From the NCBI GenBank assembly GCA_018296165.2, contig JACKQL020000224.1, positions 1 to 39,799 of the forward strand: a stretch of 39,799 bases of DNA, in the 5' to 3' direction. This DNA comes from Termitomyces sp. T153 (taxonomy: Eukaryota > Basidiomycota > Agaricomycetes > Agaricales > Lyophyllaceae). The translations under genes and the position numbers were made by a program. Positions 21,260 through 32,102 of this stretch are shown here, piece by piece; position 1 is the stretch's first letter, and each line of letters opens with the position of its first letter. The notes below the pieces were generated by a model that saw only the letters and a list, made by a program, of their open reading frames with translations, was not told the origin of the DNA and searched no databases.

Positions 21260-22228
21260 TGATGTGCTTCTATGCTGCCTAGTGCTGTGCAGGAAACCTA
21301 AAAAGAGGACCTAACACTAGTCACTAGATAGGGTAGCTGGCTGTAGGAAGTTAATAGTTGAGGGTGAGTCAGTAACCATCCCAGAGAACTAGAGCAAAAG
21401 TTACATTGTGGAGTGAAGTCAATAGAAGTCGGTAAATGGGTTGCTAGCTGTAGTTGCTAGCATCATTAAGTTGGATTAACTAAAATAGGCACCTGCAGTT
21501 GGTACCACACTAAGTCAAGGTCAAAGTCAAGGAGGCTTATTGCTAAGCCAGAGTCAAAGGCAATAAAAAAAAGAGCAAAAGAGGCAAAGTGAAATCTCTT
21601 GCTAGTAAGCTTAAAGATAGCAGTTCTCTGATTGTTCTTCTCTGTTCCTTTAGTGTCTATGTACAGTCAGTATTTATATGTTTCCAAAGTATAGTATGGG
21701 AAAGTAAACAAATAGGCACCACTAGTGATGGCATCTGTCACTGTGTTTAGGGTGCATATGAGGCATCAGTCTGTAACTAAGTGAAAAATCATAGGTGAAG
21801 TCTTGGCAGCACCTAATTGCAAATGAAACCAAAAAGTAATGAGTCCAATGTCAATACCTGAAGTGTAGATGCCATTCAAGTATGTTGGTAAGCTCAGCAA
21901 AAGAAATGATAGTAAAAAGGTACACGTCTGATAATTTGTCCATATATAGTAAGAAAACACCATTTTGTCACTAGAGTCACTGGGGTTGCTAATAATTGTT
22001 GCTAGGGAGGGTCTAGGCCTTGATGATTTAGGCCCAAGTTCCAGACTCTATGTGATGTTTCTTGTGATTGGTAAGTCTTGCAGTCATTAAAGTCTTGTGC
22101 TTTGGTCCAATCCTTGGGCTAAGTCTTGTGTGCTGAGTGTTGTGACTTGTGTCAGATTCAAGGTAGTCAGCTGCCACTAAATCCAAAATGCCAAAAAATT
22201 AGTGCTCAGCAATAACTGGGGCTCATCA
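21260..22228 (-). repeat. Family A 3' LTR of A4
   Basis: 969 bp. Read on minus it starts TGATGAGCCCC and ends AAGCACATCA. The TATA block reads TATTTATA on plus at 21671-21678. It is shorter than the A3 LTR by one internal deletion of about 180 bp. It inserts exactly after FPEAQ of A3. Confidence 0.88.
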
Positions 22229-22238
22229 TCCTCCCCCA
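22229..22238 (-). other. Polypurine tract of A4
   Basis: On minus, TGGGGGAGGA lies one base or less from the LTR start, as expected for the plus-strand DNA primer of an LTR element. It fixes the orientation of A4 and shows that the LTR at 21260-22228 is the 3' one. Confidence 0.75.
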
Positions 22239-22248
22239 TACTGAAATA

Positions 22249-22266
22249 TTGACTGTCCTCAGTCAA
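22249..22266. promoter_or_regulatory. 18-bp dyad TTGACTG-TCCT-CAGTCAA
   Basis: Perfect 7-bp inverted repeat with a 4-bp spacer, between the PPT and the antisense gene (ATG at 22407). It could be an operator or just a small hairpin. A similarly placed 18-bp dyad occurs in B4. Function is inferred only from position. Confidence 0.35.
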
Positions 22267-22406
22267 CCCCAAAAATCATGTGCTTGATCGCTTGGTCCAT
22301 GTGCCAGAGGGATTTGAATAAAAATGGCTGGCAGTATCACTTGAACTTCATCATCCCCACTTTCTTCTCATCTACTACTCTCCCCTACCATCTTGATCTT
22401 ATTGCT

Positions 22407-24424
22407 ATGTCTGATCTTGCCTCTCAGTTTGAAAAGACTATGATGGCCCATGCCTTCCTGGAACATGTCAACCAATTGCTTACCATGGCTTGTGCTTTCT
22501 TAGCAAAGGATCCTCACTTGGTAGTCACTGCTATCTTTCAGACATGGCTGCAGTGGTTCAAAACTGTGGGGAGTGGGGTTGAGTGGCTAGAGTTGGCAAC
22601 TGTCAAGAGGGAGTGTTGCCAACTATACGAGCAGTACAGGGGGGAGGAATGGGTTCACCCATTTGACATCCACTTTATAAGTCTCTTCTTTTCTTCTCTT
22701 AGCAACATTCCTAATGCAATTGCTAGGCACCGATCAATCCCTCCTTGGAGTTTCTAATGGACAACCTTACAGTGGGAATGACAGTAAGTGCCCCAGCAGT
22801 TGCTAGCACTAGTGACACTGCTAAGGTATGTCAGCTTTTTAAAGACTTGTTGCCAAATGACCAGTTCTTCTTCCAGCACCCAGTAGGTGCATTAGTGGTG
22901 GCAAGGGAGGAGGGATGGAGCAAGGGTCATGGGGGCAAGGAGGTGGCAAATCATGGGGACATTCAAGAGGTGGGCCCCTTGACTCCCAAGGCAGTGGCTA
23001 GTGGCATTGCTAGGAGGTTGGCAACATTGCCACAATTGGTAACAACCCTAAGGAGCAAAGGGAAGGGGGAGGCAAAGGCATGAGATGAGGAGGATGAGGA
23101 TATTGAGGTGAGTCTTCTTCTTTCTTTTTTGCTAACTCTTGGCAACAGTTGCTAACTGCTCTTGCAGGAACAAATTGAAGAAACATTTACCAACAAGCAC
23201 TTGGCTACCCTTCTTTGTTAGTGAAAAGCCTTGACGGTGGTGGACACCAGCCTGGAAGCTGGGGTGAAATTGGAGAAGGCAAAAGGAAAGGTAACAGTGT
23301 CACTAGAGAAGTGACAAGAGTATAAGCGCATGCAAGGAGTGGTAAGCACTTAGCAATTGTTTCTTTCTTCATTGCTAACAACTTCCTCTAGTGTGACAAC
23401 TGCTGGGCTGATAATGACCCAGAGGGCTGCTGGTACCCAATGGGGGTCCAGCCCTGTTATTGTTGCAACAGCATGAGAAAAAGCTGCTTGCACAGTGGAC
23501 AGTCATTGAGGAGCACTGGCAGCAAGTTTGCTAAGAAGATAGCAATGAAGGCAGCATCGGTAAGGAATGCAAGGGCTTTCATAGAGCAATAGCAGGAGTT
23601 AGCAAGAAGAGGGGAGTCTATTGAGCTCAAGCCTTCTGGCTTGAGCTTGCCAACATTGCAGGAGGAGGTGACAAGTGGGAATAGCGGGGGCACTAAGACA
23701 AAGAGTAAGGAATGGGTGGAGAGTGATGAGGACAGTGGCAACAACAACAATGATGACAACATGCCTTTGGCACAAAAATGAGCAGCAAGTCCAGTGTCAG
23801 TTGCTAGCGCTAAGCAACCTTGAACAGTTGCTAGCAAGGAAGGAGAGGGGGACATGGAGATGAGGGAGATGACTCCCTTAGCAATGGTTGCTGAGGTGGA
23901 GTGGGAGGCAAGTGACATGGAGGTCAAGGGCAAGGAAGAGTTCAAGGCCACCCCAGCCACCATTGAGGAGGACAAGGAGGAGGAATGGGCTGAGGAGGTT
24001 GAAGTCCAACAATGGGTAAGTTCTTCCTTTTTGCTATCTTCTGGATTGCTAACCACTTTGCTAGGGGACCTGGAGTGACACTCCATTGTGCCAAGTTAGC
24101 AACAACAAGCTGGAGTGGTTGGGTGAGGATCTGGGTTGGCTGATGCTGCTAACATCAGCAGCATCACTAGTGGATTTTGATGAGAGGGTGGCAGGAATGG
24201 AACAGCAGTTCCAGAGGGAGCTGGAGGCTGCCAGGGAGGAGTTGTTAGCAGTGCGGGCCCATTACACTGTCGCCAAGCAAATGTTGGCGACTCTAGCAAG
24301 ATATCGGTGTGACTGTCAGGCCTTCTTGGCCTGGCAGGAGGAGAACAACATCAGAGAAGGAGACTGGGAGGAGGTGGAGGATTCCATGGAGGTGCCTGAC
24401 AACAATGCTGACCTTGACTCTTAG
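22407..24424 (+). pseudogene. Antisense auxiliary gene of family A: Zn-cluster/coiled-coil protein (A4)
   Basis: Transcribed opposite to gag-pol. Start ATG 22407 (MSDLASQFEK) opens a helical domain (WLQWFKTVGSGVEWLELA). Further open parts: 22745-23107, 23168-23341, 23392-24015, 24065-24424. Three GT-AG introns of 60, 50 and 49 nt (23108-23167, 23342-23391, 24016-24064) contain CTAAC branch sites; an additional junction near 22680-22745 has a damaged donor. The exon at 23392 begins with a cysteine cluster of spacing CX2CX8CX8CX2CX6C, followed by Lys/acidic stretches and a C-terminal helical region (QQFQRELEAAREELLA). Stops (TGA, TAG) at about 23080, 23220, 23315, 23590, 23780 and 23820 disable it. 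It resembles a Gal4-type binuclear cluster by spacing only; a DNA- or RNA-binding regulator is a hypothesis. Confidence 0.72.
23392..23487 (+). other. Six-cysteine cluster coding segment (A4 antisense gene)
   Basis: Residues CDNC, then eight residues, C, eight residues, CYCC, six residues, C. The spacing CX2CX8CX8CX2CX6C is close to the fungal Zn(II)2Cys6 pattern (CX2CX6CX5-12CX2CX6-9C). Basic residues (RK) occur only in the second half. The first Cys codon follows directly on an intron. Confidence 0.6.
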
Positions 24425-24858
24425 CACCAGTCACCTTCTGTATATAATTTTCTTTTAGTTTTTCATAGTACAGACACAGACTAGCCCCCTCAAAGGGCTC
24501 CAAAATATTTAATACTTGGCAACAATTCAGAGTCTGAGAGAAACCAAACAAAAACAAGATCAATAGGGTATTATGCACTGGCAACTGTCACCTAATGCTA
24601 GTGATGCATGAAGGCAAATGCTCAGTAGGTCATCATGGTGAAATACCTCTAGAGGCATGCCAAGTGCTGGCAACAGAAGGGACAAGCACAGCATTGAAAC
24701 AAGAAAAGAATGTAAAGTAATGTGTCTGTGAAAGGCTTCTTAACCAAAGTAACAACAATGAAAGAGTAGCAAAAACAAAAGGACTTAATGTTTTTGTAAG
24801 GTATTCATGATAGTTTTTCTAGATAATAGGGGTTGGCACAATAAGAAACAAAGCAGAG
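24425..24858. other. Spacer between converging antisense gene and pol of A4
   Basis: About 430 bp without a gene. It aligns with 7253-7312 plus 8458-8906 of A1. It must hold the 3' ends of two opposing transcripts. I see no terminator-like structure that I can assign with confidence. Confidence 0.55.
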
Positions 24859-27800
24859 TCAAGATAAGTCACTAAGGCTTAGTGAAAGGTAGTTTTCTTC
24901 TTCACTGGTGATGTTGCCAGTATTGTTGTCATTGACAAGTTCAGTTTGCTCCAGTTCTCTGAGTCAAGAGGTGTTGATGTCAAAAGTGTCGCTAGGCACT
25001 GTTATGTGTTCTCTAGCAAAATAGGGAACTAAACAAAAGGCAGCAACAGGACAATGCAGTATGGAGCCATCTAGTTCACAAATAATGTAAGCACCTCCAC
25101 AGTTGCAAGAGATTACCACTAAGGGGCCTAGGTAACAAGGCTTCATCTCCTTGTCATGCGTTACCTCAATTCTAGTATTCCTCATCAGTACAAGGTCACC
25201 TGCTTTAAAGTTGTAATTGCAGATTGTAGTAGTGTGTTCTGTTTCAAAGTGAATGGCTGCTAGGCGACGAGTGCTAAGAACGTGACTGTGAAGGCAGTCA
25301 AGATCCTCTTGGCGGCGTTGAAGATCAATCACTCAGCAGGCTATGAGGTCTGTTGTTGACAATAGTGAGTTTGGCAGTGGTTGCAAATATGTTGCTTCTA
25401 CTATGTCGGCTGGCAAGAGAGGGTGGGTGCTGGTTGTTGTGAAGTAGGGGGAGCAACCCATTCACTTGCAAATGGTAACCTGTTCTGACCAAAATACAGA
25501 GTAAGTAGCAGTACTCCACCTGGACTGATCACCATCAACTGCTTTGAAGAGGGCTTGGCAAACATCAAAATGGGGCCACTTGACTATTCTGTTAGCATGC
25601 TTATTATAACCAGAGATTCAGATGTGGTGCAAGTTATACTTCTTCACCAAGTAGGTAACTGCCTTTAGGATGGGAGGTCCATTGTCAGTAATGATTTCAC
25701 TAAGCGCTCCTCAATGACAGATGATGTCCTCATACAGCCACCTAGCAATAGCTTTGGTGTTTTTTCTGGCGAGCATACAAAACTTGGGGTAATGAGTTAG
25801 TGAACAATGTTCTTGAATGATATATTTGAACTTATTGGAGGGAGGCATGAACATGGTGTCCACATATATCTTGCTGAACAAGGGTGCTGGCATAGCAACA
25901 GTTGGCGGGATGAGAACTTTGGTTGTCTGGTGTATTTGGCAGAGGTGGCAAGTCCGAAGGTACCATACTATATCAGCGCTAACTTGAGGCCACCAAAATC
26001 ATTCTAAAAGGGCTGAGTGAGTAGCAAAAAGTCCTCTATGACCCAAGTTGTCATGCATGGCTTTCAAGACCCATAAGCAGCTAGTGATAGGCATGAACAG
26101 CTTATGAGCGCCATCTTGACTTCTTCGCCAAAGTTTGCCTCCGGTAGCAAAGAACATAGAGGCATAGCAAATGAAAGTGGCATAGTCTTTGTCACTAAGG
26201 CCCTCAGGTCTGTTGAGATTGTGAAGCCATTTTTCAACTAGAAGTACACAAGCATCACTGGTGATAGCTTTGGCACTGCAAGGTACATTGCTATAAGTAG
26301 TGGTGCCATCATCTTGGAGAGGCTGAATATCATTGCTGGTCACTAACCGGGGGGCAGTGCCGGTGTCACTGGCAAAAGCCACTAAAGGATGCAAATAATC
26401 ATACTTGGCCAGAGGAGGTAGGCAATGGGAAGCTGTGGAAACTTGGCGAAGTAGTGGCAGTGGTAGCTGAACTTGGTGAATGAACCCATGTAAGTGATCT
26501 ATCCAATCCTCATAAACGGAGCTGTCGCTATTGTCAGCTGGAGGGTTGCCAGGCTGTGGTGGGCATCATGAAAGACCATCAGGGCCATGGAAAGTTCCTT
26601 TGATGTGGACCAGCTTAAAGTGAAACATCAAAATTGCCATAATCCAGTAGTTTATGCTAGCAGAAGGCTGGATGTCAGGGTTCTGAAGCATACCCTTAAT
26701 GTAGTGAGCATCGACTTCAATGATAAGGTTCCTAACACCAATGAGGTACATCTGTAAAGCTTGTAGCACTCAATAAAGGCTATAGAGTTCCAACTTGGGC
26801 TGACTGAATCTGGCTTCTCTGTTGTTTAGTGTAATCGATCCAAAGCAGTTGTAGTGGCATTCCTTGCAATTGTTGCCAGTGCACTGGCAAAGGTAATATC
26901 TGACCACTATGTACAAGGTGTCCACTACTAGAATGACAGAGTCAGACAATTCATAGTTGATAGGAACTAGGGGCTTAGCATCTTGTAAGGCTTTCATGAG
27001 GTCATGTTAAGCATTTATCTGGTCAGGGCCAAACTCAAAAGGGACACCAATGCAAGTAAGTTTTGTTAGGTTGTTGGCTCAATGGGCAAAGTTCTTGACA
27101 AAAATCCTAAGTACCCCAACTGTGCCCAAAAAGGCTCGGACTTCTGATAGCAACTTGCAAGGGCCCCACTGCTCAATTAGGGCTAAGTGACTTTTGTCAG
27201 GGATTCATCTGCTAGGAGTGCAAACATGACCTAGAATCTTGAAAGTCGGAGTGCAAAGAACCAGTTTGTGACTGGAAAAAGTGCCACCACAGTATTTCAT
27301 TCTCTGGAGAACCCTGTTGAGAAGCTCAAAGAACTCCCATAGCACTAGGCAAATGTTTGGATTAGTGGGATGCTTTGCAGGTTTACCATTACCAATCTTC
27401 CAGTCCTTGGGTCCTTTAATGCCAACATCATCAATAAAGCTGAGCACATTATGGGGGATCTCTGGCTGCAAAATGAAAGTAATATCATCATGAAAAATAG
27501 GCACAGAGTTGGTCCATCCCATCAGCAAGGTTACTAAGCAAAGAGCACCAAACAGAGTCTGGAATGTCATCAAGTCACATGAAGCGGGGTTGATAAGTTG
27601 CTCATCGTAGCCAATGTAGAGGTCAAGAGTGGCACCACAGATGTGTCCAGCAAAAGATTCTGCAACATGGTCTGGAAAGGGTGGTACTCCAGAATGGCGA
27701 ATGGTGACATGGTTTAGCGGCTCAAGACTGTGCACAATTCTGAGCTTACCATTCTTCTTAAGAACACAAAACCATTGCGAGTGGTAAGTAGAGTTTGAAG

Positions 27801-29697
27801 GTTCGTAAACACCAGCACTAATCTTGTCACAAATAATCTCACATACTTCCTTTTCTAGTCCTGGGAGTATGGGGCAATTATGCTAGACCCACAGTATGTG
27901 CAGAATTGTTGGTATGCAAACTGGCAGGAAAAAGTCAGGGTGCAAACTTCCTTGTTCAGAATCTTCCCAAGCAAAAGCTTTTTCCTGCTTGGCAACCATG
28001 TCAACTAGTATGTTGATTTCATCAGTAGTGAGGAATCCTGTGTCATGGTCCTTAACAAGTTTTGCTTGTTGTTCACTAGTGAATTGCTTTGTCAGGATGA
28101 AAGGTGGTGGATTTGGATTGAGCTGAGGGATTGTCACTAGTGGATTGCCAATAATCTGGCACTTGATTCAGAAATCCTCACTAATGTGGCTGGCAACTGG
28201 TTTGGTTTTCATGGTGATGGGTTTGTACTTCTTCTTTACTTGAACTCCTCTTTGCTTAGGGGGTTTGTTAGTGACAAATTGAGCAGGGAATGGAATGTTA
28301 ATGTAGGTGGGGGTAATGTCTGTAACATGTGTATCAAGTGGTAAAGTCTGTCCAAGAATTAAGGGATTAGATGTATCAGCTGAAACCAGATAAGAACAAG
28401 GTGGAAGGGACAAATCAGATATGTTGCTAGCCATAGCATAAAGGTATGCTAGTGCAGGATTAGTCTGTGTGTGAGAATTAGTAAGTAAAATGTCATTGTC
28501 CAAATCACAAGAAGCTATACAAGTCACTAGACCAGTTGAATGGTCATAGCTGATAATGATTGCTATGTTGCTATCTTCTTCATCCATGCCTTTGGCAATG
28601 AAAGCAATGGGGTGCTTCTGTTTTGAAGCAAACATTTTGGTGGTTGTTCCTTTTGGATTTGCCACAAGGAAAGGTAGGGATAGTGTGCCATTGGCCAGTA
28701 TTGGGGTCTGTGATTGTTATAGTAGTTTTGACATCACTAAGCGTGTTGATTGTACTTCAAGTTAATATATCAAAGGGGCATCCAAGTAGAATGTCATAGG
28801 CAGGAGACCATAAAACATGGATTTGGAGATAAACCAAAATGTTACCAATAGTACATGGTATGTTTCAAGCAAGTCCTAGCAATCGGTCCATGGTGCCATT
28901 AGTGCTCTGCATGTTTAAAACTATGTTGGGATTGTAGGATAGTCCAAGGTCACTAGCAATTTCTACTGACATCAAAATAATCTGAGAGCCACTGTCATGA
29001 ATGCATTCCACTTCCTCTTTGTTGTCAATCAGCATCATGATGGTATGAAGTGACTGAGAATCCTTAGTGACAGTGAGCACCACAGGCTCTTCTCCATGGG
29101 GTAGCAAATTGATGTAGGCTTTGACAGGGTCAACAGATGAAAAAGGTGCCCTATCCAAGGTAAGTCTGTTAACAGTATTGACATTAGATCCTACTGGGGT
29201 TCTTCAATAGCAAAAGTCAGCAATATATCTTCAAAAATGTTGCTGGGGTCCTGTACTGTATTAGCGCTAGTGCCTACTAGTCATTTGGGTGTAACTGCTG
29301 TTCTAAACTGATTCCAGATGTCCTGTGATACTGAGCAAAGTTCACCAACTGATACTGTAACCTTGGTGCTTAAAACCCATTCAAAAACTGCCTTGGACTG
29401 CTCAATGTCATAAATGGGTGGCATAGTTCGATATGTGCCATCATTAGTTCTGTTGGGAGCAGTGAAATTCCTGTTAGCAGGGGGTACATAGCAACCAGGG
29501 ATGCCAGAAAATGGGTGAATGGGAGGCTGAGCAATGGGTTCCTTAGTGACAGGTGGTTGTTCATTAGCAACAGTACATTCAGATGCTTTTCCTTTGTCTG
29601 CAGGCTTAGCAGCAGGAGCTGGAGTTGAATTGGAAGAGGATGAAGTCACTGAGGTGTTGCTAGTCGGGGGTGTTGCCTTCAGGGTATTGTTTGCTGG
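24859..29697 (-). pseudogene. pol: Family A pol pseudogene (A4, left arm)
   Basis: Minus-strand order: linker (29697-29281); protease with intact DSG (28988-28996) after an 8-base deletion that shifts the frame at about 29190, and ILLGCPF; linker 28665-28168; RT (28137-27205) with TAG at about 27882, LLMGWTNS and FIDD at about 27427-27438; RNase H (about 26997-26560) with VILVVDTLY; integrase (about 26080-25330) with HDNLGHRG, CHLCQ, YVDTMF and ITDNG, but Lys (25579-25581) where the catalytic Glu is expected; C-terminal part (25332-24859) with YLGPLVV and CELDG. At least ten in-frame stops. The region 26445-30879 is repeated inverted at 30921-35366. Confidence 0.87.
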
Positions 29698-30879
29698 TCA
29701 ATAAGCCATGCGGGGGACTTGTATGCTGTCAAACTTTTCACCAGGTTGCCTGAGTGCAAAGAGTTCACATTCCAAAGCCTCGATCCATTCTTCCTTGCTT
29801 AGTGCTTGGCCTATAGCAACGTCCTGTTGCATTACTTTGTGGATTAGCAACTGCTGCATAGCCACTTGCTCAGGATCCGGGTTAGCACTGGAAGAGAGTT
29901 TGCCAGTAACAATTTGTCCTGGGTTAAGCCTGTGCCATTTCTTGATGCATTCCATGTATAGTTGCTTGCTGAAATAATTAGGGATCATAGCACCTGATGG
30001 TAAAATGATCTTTCCTTTGGCATTCCAATGGACCTTACCCTGTTGAATCATTTGCTCCAGTTTCATACATGTGCCTCGGACCATGGTGTGACCAATTTCA
30101 CTGCAAAAGTGGCAAGTGCTGTTAGAGAACTGTTGATGAGGTTGGGCATTACCATTGGTCAAAAGAGCTTCCAAACATTCCAAGGTGCTGACTATCACTG
30201 TGGTAGTTGTTAATTCCAAAGTTTCTTGCTTAGGTGTAGGCAAAGGGGCGGCTGGTGCATTAGTGATTGGCGATGATGAAGGAATACCACTGGTGCCATT
30301 GCTGGTCTTGGTTGTAGAGGTGTCTGTTCCCTTTAAAACCCATTTGGCACCCTTGAAAACTTGGTCAACATTGTAAGGGTCCTCAGGATGGTGGTCGGGA
30401 AGAGTGATTTCGAGGCAGTGAACAATTTTGGACCATAGTGACATAGGAATACCTTGTTGGAACAAGCAATGTTCCTCATTACAATAGAGTTTACCATTAG
30501 CAAGTAACCATCTGGCAATATGTTGGAAATCCCTGTAGTAATCAGAGAACCTTCCCAAAGTCGCTAAGCCACTGTTGAAAGTCTGGTTGACCAGTTGTTC
30601 CAAGTCACCAAGGTTATAATAAGCACTAGCATCAGTGCCAGGGTACAGCCTAAGCACTGCCAATTTCCATTTCTGGTAAGTATATGGTTGGGGAGCATTG
30701 TTGCTGATATTGTCACCAAATTCAGGTAAGCCAAGCCAGGTTTCTGCTGTGTCATAAGAGATGTATTGCAATGCATATTTCTTCTTCTGGGTGTTGTCAG
30801 CAATGCCACAGTCAGTGAAGAGGTATTCTAGTTCCTTGAAGTATTGGGAGAGTTCCCTAGGGCAACTCTCATCCCATTT
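26445..30879 (-). repeat. Left arm of 4.4-kb inverted repeat
   Basis: It pairs with 30921-35366 on the other strand. Position x corresponds to 61800 minus x from the centre to about 34010, and to 61811 minus x beyond, because the right arm has an 11-bp tandem duplication. I noticed fewer than ten substitutions over 4.4 kb by eye. Confidence 0.95.
29698..30879 (-). pseudogene. gag: Family A gag fragment (A4, left arm)
   Basis: The frame is open from TAG at the inverted-repeat centre to the TGA at 29698-29700 and is identical to the right-arm gag except for Pro instead of Leu at one position (left GCACCAGCC, right GCACTAGCC on the coding strand). It contains YISYDTAETWLGL, LYPGTDAS, a CX2CX4HX6C knuckle (CHFCSEIGHT) and GKIILPSGAMIPN. 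It begins at KWDES; everything upstream, including the initiator region, is missing, so it lacks its own start. Expression would need a start outside the element. Confidence 0.82.
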
Positions 30880-30920
30880 GGCATGCTAGAATGCCACCAC
30901 ACAATGACACAACTGTGCCT
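30880..30920. other. 41-bp centre of the inverted repeat
   Basis: This non-mirrored spacer belongs to the right-arm element: TTGGCATGCTAGAATGCC aligns with TTGGTGTGCTTGAATGCC of A1 (1537-1554), that is Trp-His-Ala-Arg-Met of gag. GGCAT/ATGCC (30880-30884 and 30891-30895) can form a small stem at the tip. The joint shares only about two bases (TT) between the two sides. Confidence 0.8.
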
Positions 30921-32102
30921 AAATGGGATGAGAGTTGCCCTAGGGAACTCTCCCAATACTTCAAGGAACTAGAATACCTCTTCACTGACTGTGGCATTGC
31001 TGACAACACCCAGAAGAAGAAATATGCATTGCAATACATCTCTTATGACACAGCAGAAACCTGGCTTGGCTTACCTGAATTTGGTGACAATATCAGCAAC
31101 AATGCTCCCCAACCATATACTTACCAGAAATGGAAATTGGCAGTGCTTAGGCTGTACCCTGGCACTGATGCTAGTGCTTATTATAACCTTGGTGACTTGG
31201 AACAACTGGTCAACCAGACTTTCAACAGTGGCTTAGCGACTTTGGGAAGGTTCTCTGATTACTACAGGGATTTCCAACATATTGCCAGATGGTTACTTGC
31301 TAATGGTAAACTCTATTGTAATGAGGAACATTGCTTGTTCCAACAAGGTATTCCTATGTCACTATGGTCCAAAATTGTTCACTGCCTCGAAATCACTCTT
31401 CCCGACCACCATCCTGAGGACCCTTACAATGTTGACCAAGTTTTCAAGGGTGCCAAATGGGTTTTAAAGGGAACAGACACCTCTACAACCAAGACCAGCA
31501 ATGGCACCAGTGGTATTCCTTCATCATCGCCAATCACTAATGCACTAGCCGCCCCTTTGCCTACACCTAAGCAAGAAACTTTGGAATTAACAACTACCAC
31601 AGTGATAGTCAGCACCTTGGAATGTTTGGAAGCTCTTTTGACCAATGGTAATGCCCAACCTCATCAACAGTTCTCTAACAGCACTTGCCACTTTTGCAGT
31701 GAAATTGGTCACACCATGGTCCGAGGCACATGTATGAAACTGGAGCAAATGATTCAACAGGGTAAGGTCCATTGGAATGCCAAAGGAAAGATCATTTTAC
31801 CATCAGGTGCTATGATCCCTAATTATTTCAGCAAGCAACTATACATGGAATGCATCAAGAAATGGCACAGGCTTAACCCAGGACAAATTGTTACTGGCAA
31901 ACTCTCTTCCAGTGCTAACCCGGATCCTGAGCAAGTGGCTATGCAGCAGTTGCTAATCCACAAAGTAATGCAACAGGACGTTGCTATAGGCCAAGCACTA
32001 AGCAAGGAAGAATGGATCGAGGCTTTGGAATGTGAACTCTTTGCACTCAGGCAACCTGGTGAAAAGTTTGACAGCATACAAGTCCCCCGCATGGCTTATT
32101 GA
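30891..32102 (+). CDS. gag: Family A gag, longest intact frame (A4R)
   Basis: 403 codons from ATG 30891 to TGA 32102, the longest uninterrupted frame in the window. MPPHNDTTVPKWDES, capsid-type helices (YISYDTAETW, LYPGTDASAYYN, LLANGKLYCNEEHCLFQQG), the DHHPEDPYNVDQVF block, a Ser/Thr-rich linker, a CX2CX4HX6C knuckle (CHFCSEIGHT) and the tail to VPRMAY. In the family the frame extends upstream (WHAR before Met), so this Met may be internal. Without LTR or promoter it is probably silent. The TGA leads in frame into the pol linker. Confidence 0.75.
   Translation: MPPHNDTTVPKWDESCPRELSQYFKELEYLFTDCGIADNTQKKKYALQYISYDTAETWLGLPEFGDNISNNAPQPYTYQKWKLAVLRLYPGTDASAYYNLGDLEQLVNQTFNSGLATLGRFSDYYRDFQHIARWLLANGKLYCNEEHCLFQQGIPMSLWSKIVHCLEITLPDHHPEDPYNVDQVFKGAKWVLKGTDTSTTKTSNGTSGIPSSSPITNALAAPLPTPKQETLELTTTTVIVSTLECLEALLTNGNAQPHQQFSNSTCHFCSEIGHTMVRGTCMKLEQMIQQGKVHWNAKGKIILPSGAMIPNYFSKQLYMECIKKWHRLNPGQIVTGKLSSSANPDPEQVAMQQLLIHKVMQQDVAIGQALSKEEWIEALECELFALRQPGEKFDSIQVPRMAY

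Larger units (their letters stand above)
21260..30879 (-). mobile_element. Family A copy A4, minus strand: gag to 3' LTR
   Basis: Read on minus: gag (30879-29698), pol (29697-24859), spacer, antisense gene (plus strand, 22407-24424), PPT, 3' LTR (22228-21260). The 5' LTR and the gag N-terminus are missing because the element turns into an inverted copy at about 30879. It is the most complete family A element here. CpG is clearly more frequent than in A1. Confidence 0.9.

Noticed and set aside
21260..22228. A3 and A4 LTRs as the two LTRs of one element
   Set aside because: They are in opposite orientation, differ by a 180-bp deletion, and the PPT at 22229 assigns the second one to the minus-strand element A4.
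29708..30376. Plus-strand frames opposite left-arm gag, mirrored at 31424-32092 minus
   Set aside because: They appear twice only because of the inverted repeat; gag on the other strand has all the recognisable motifs.
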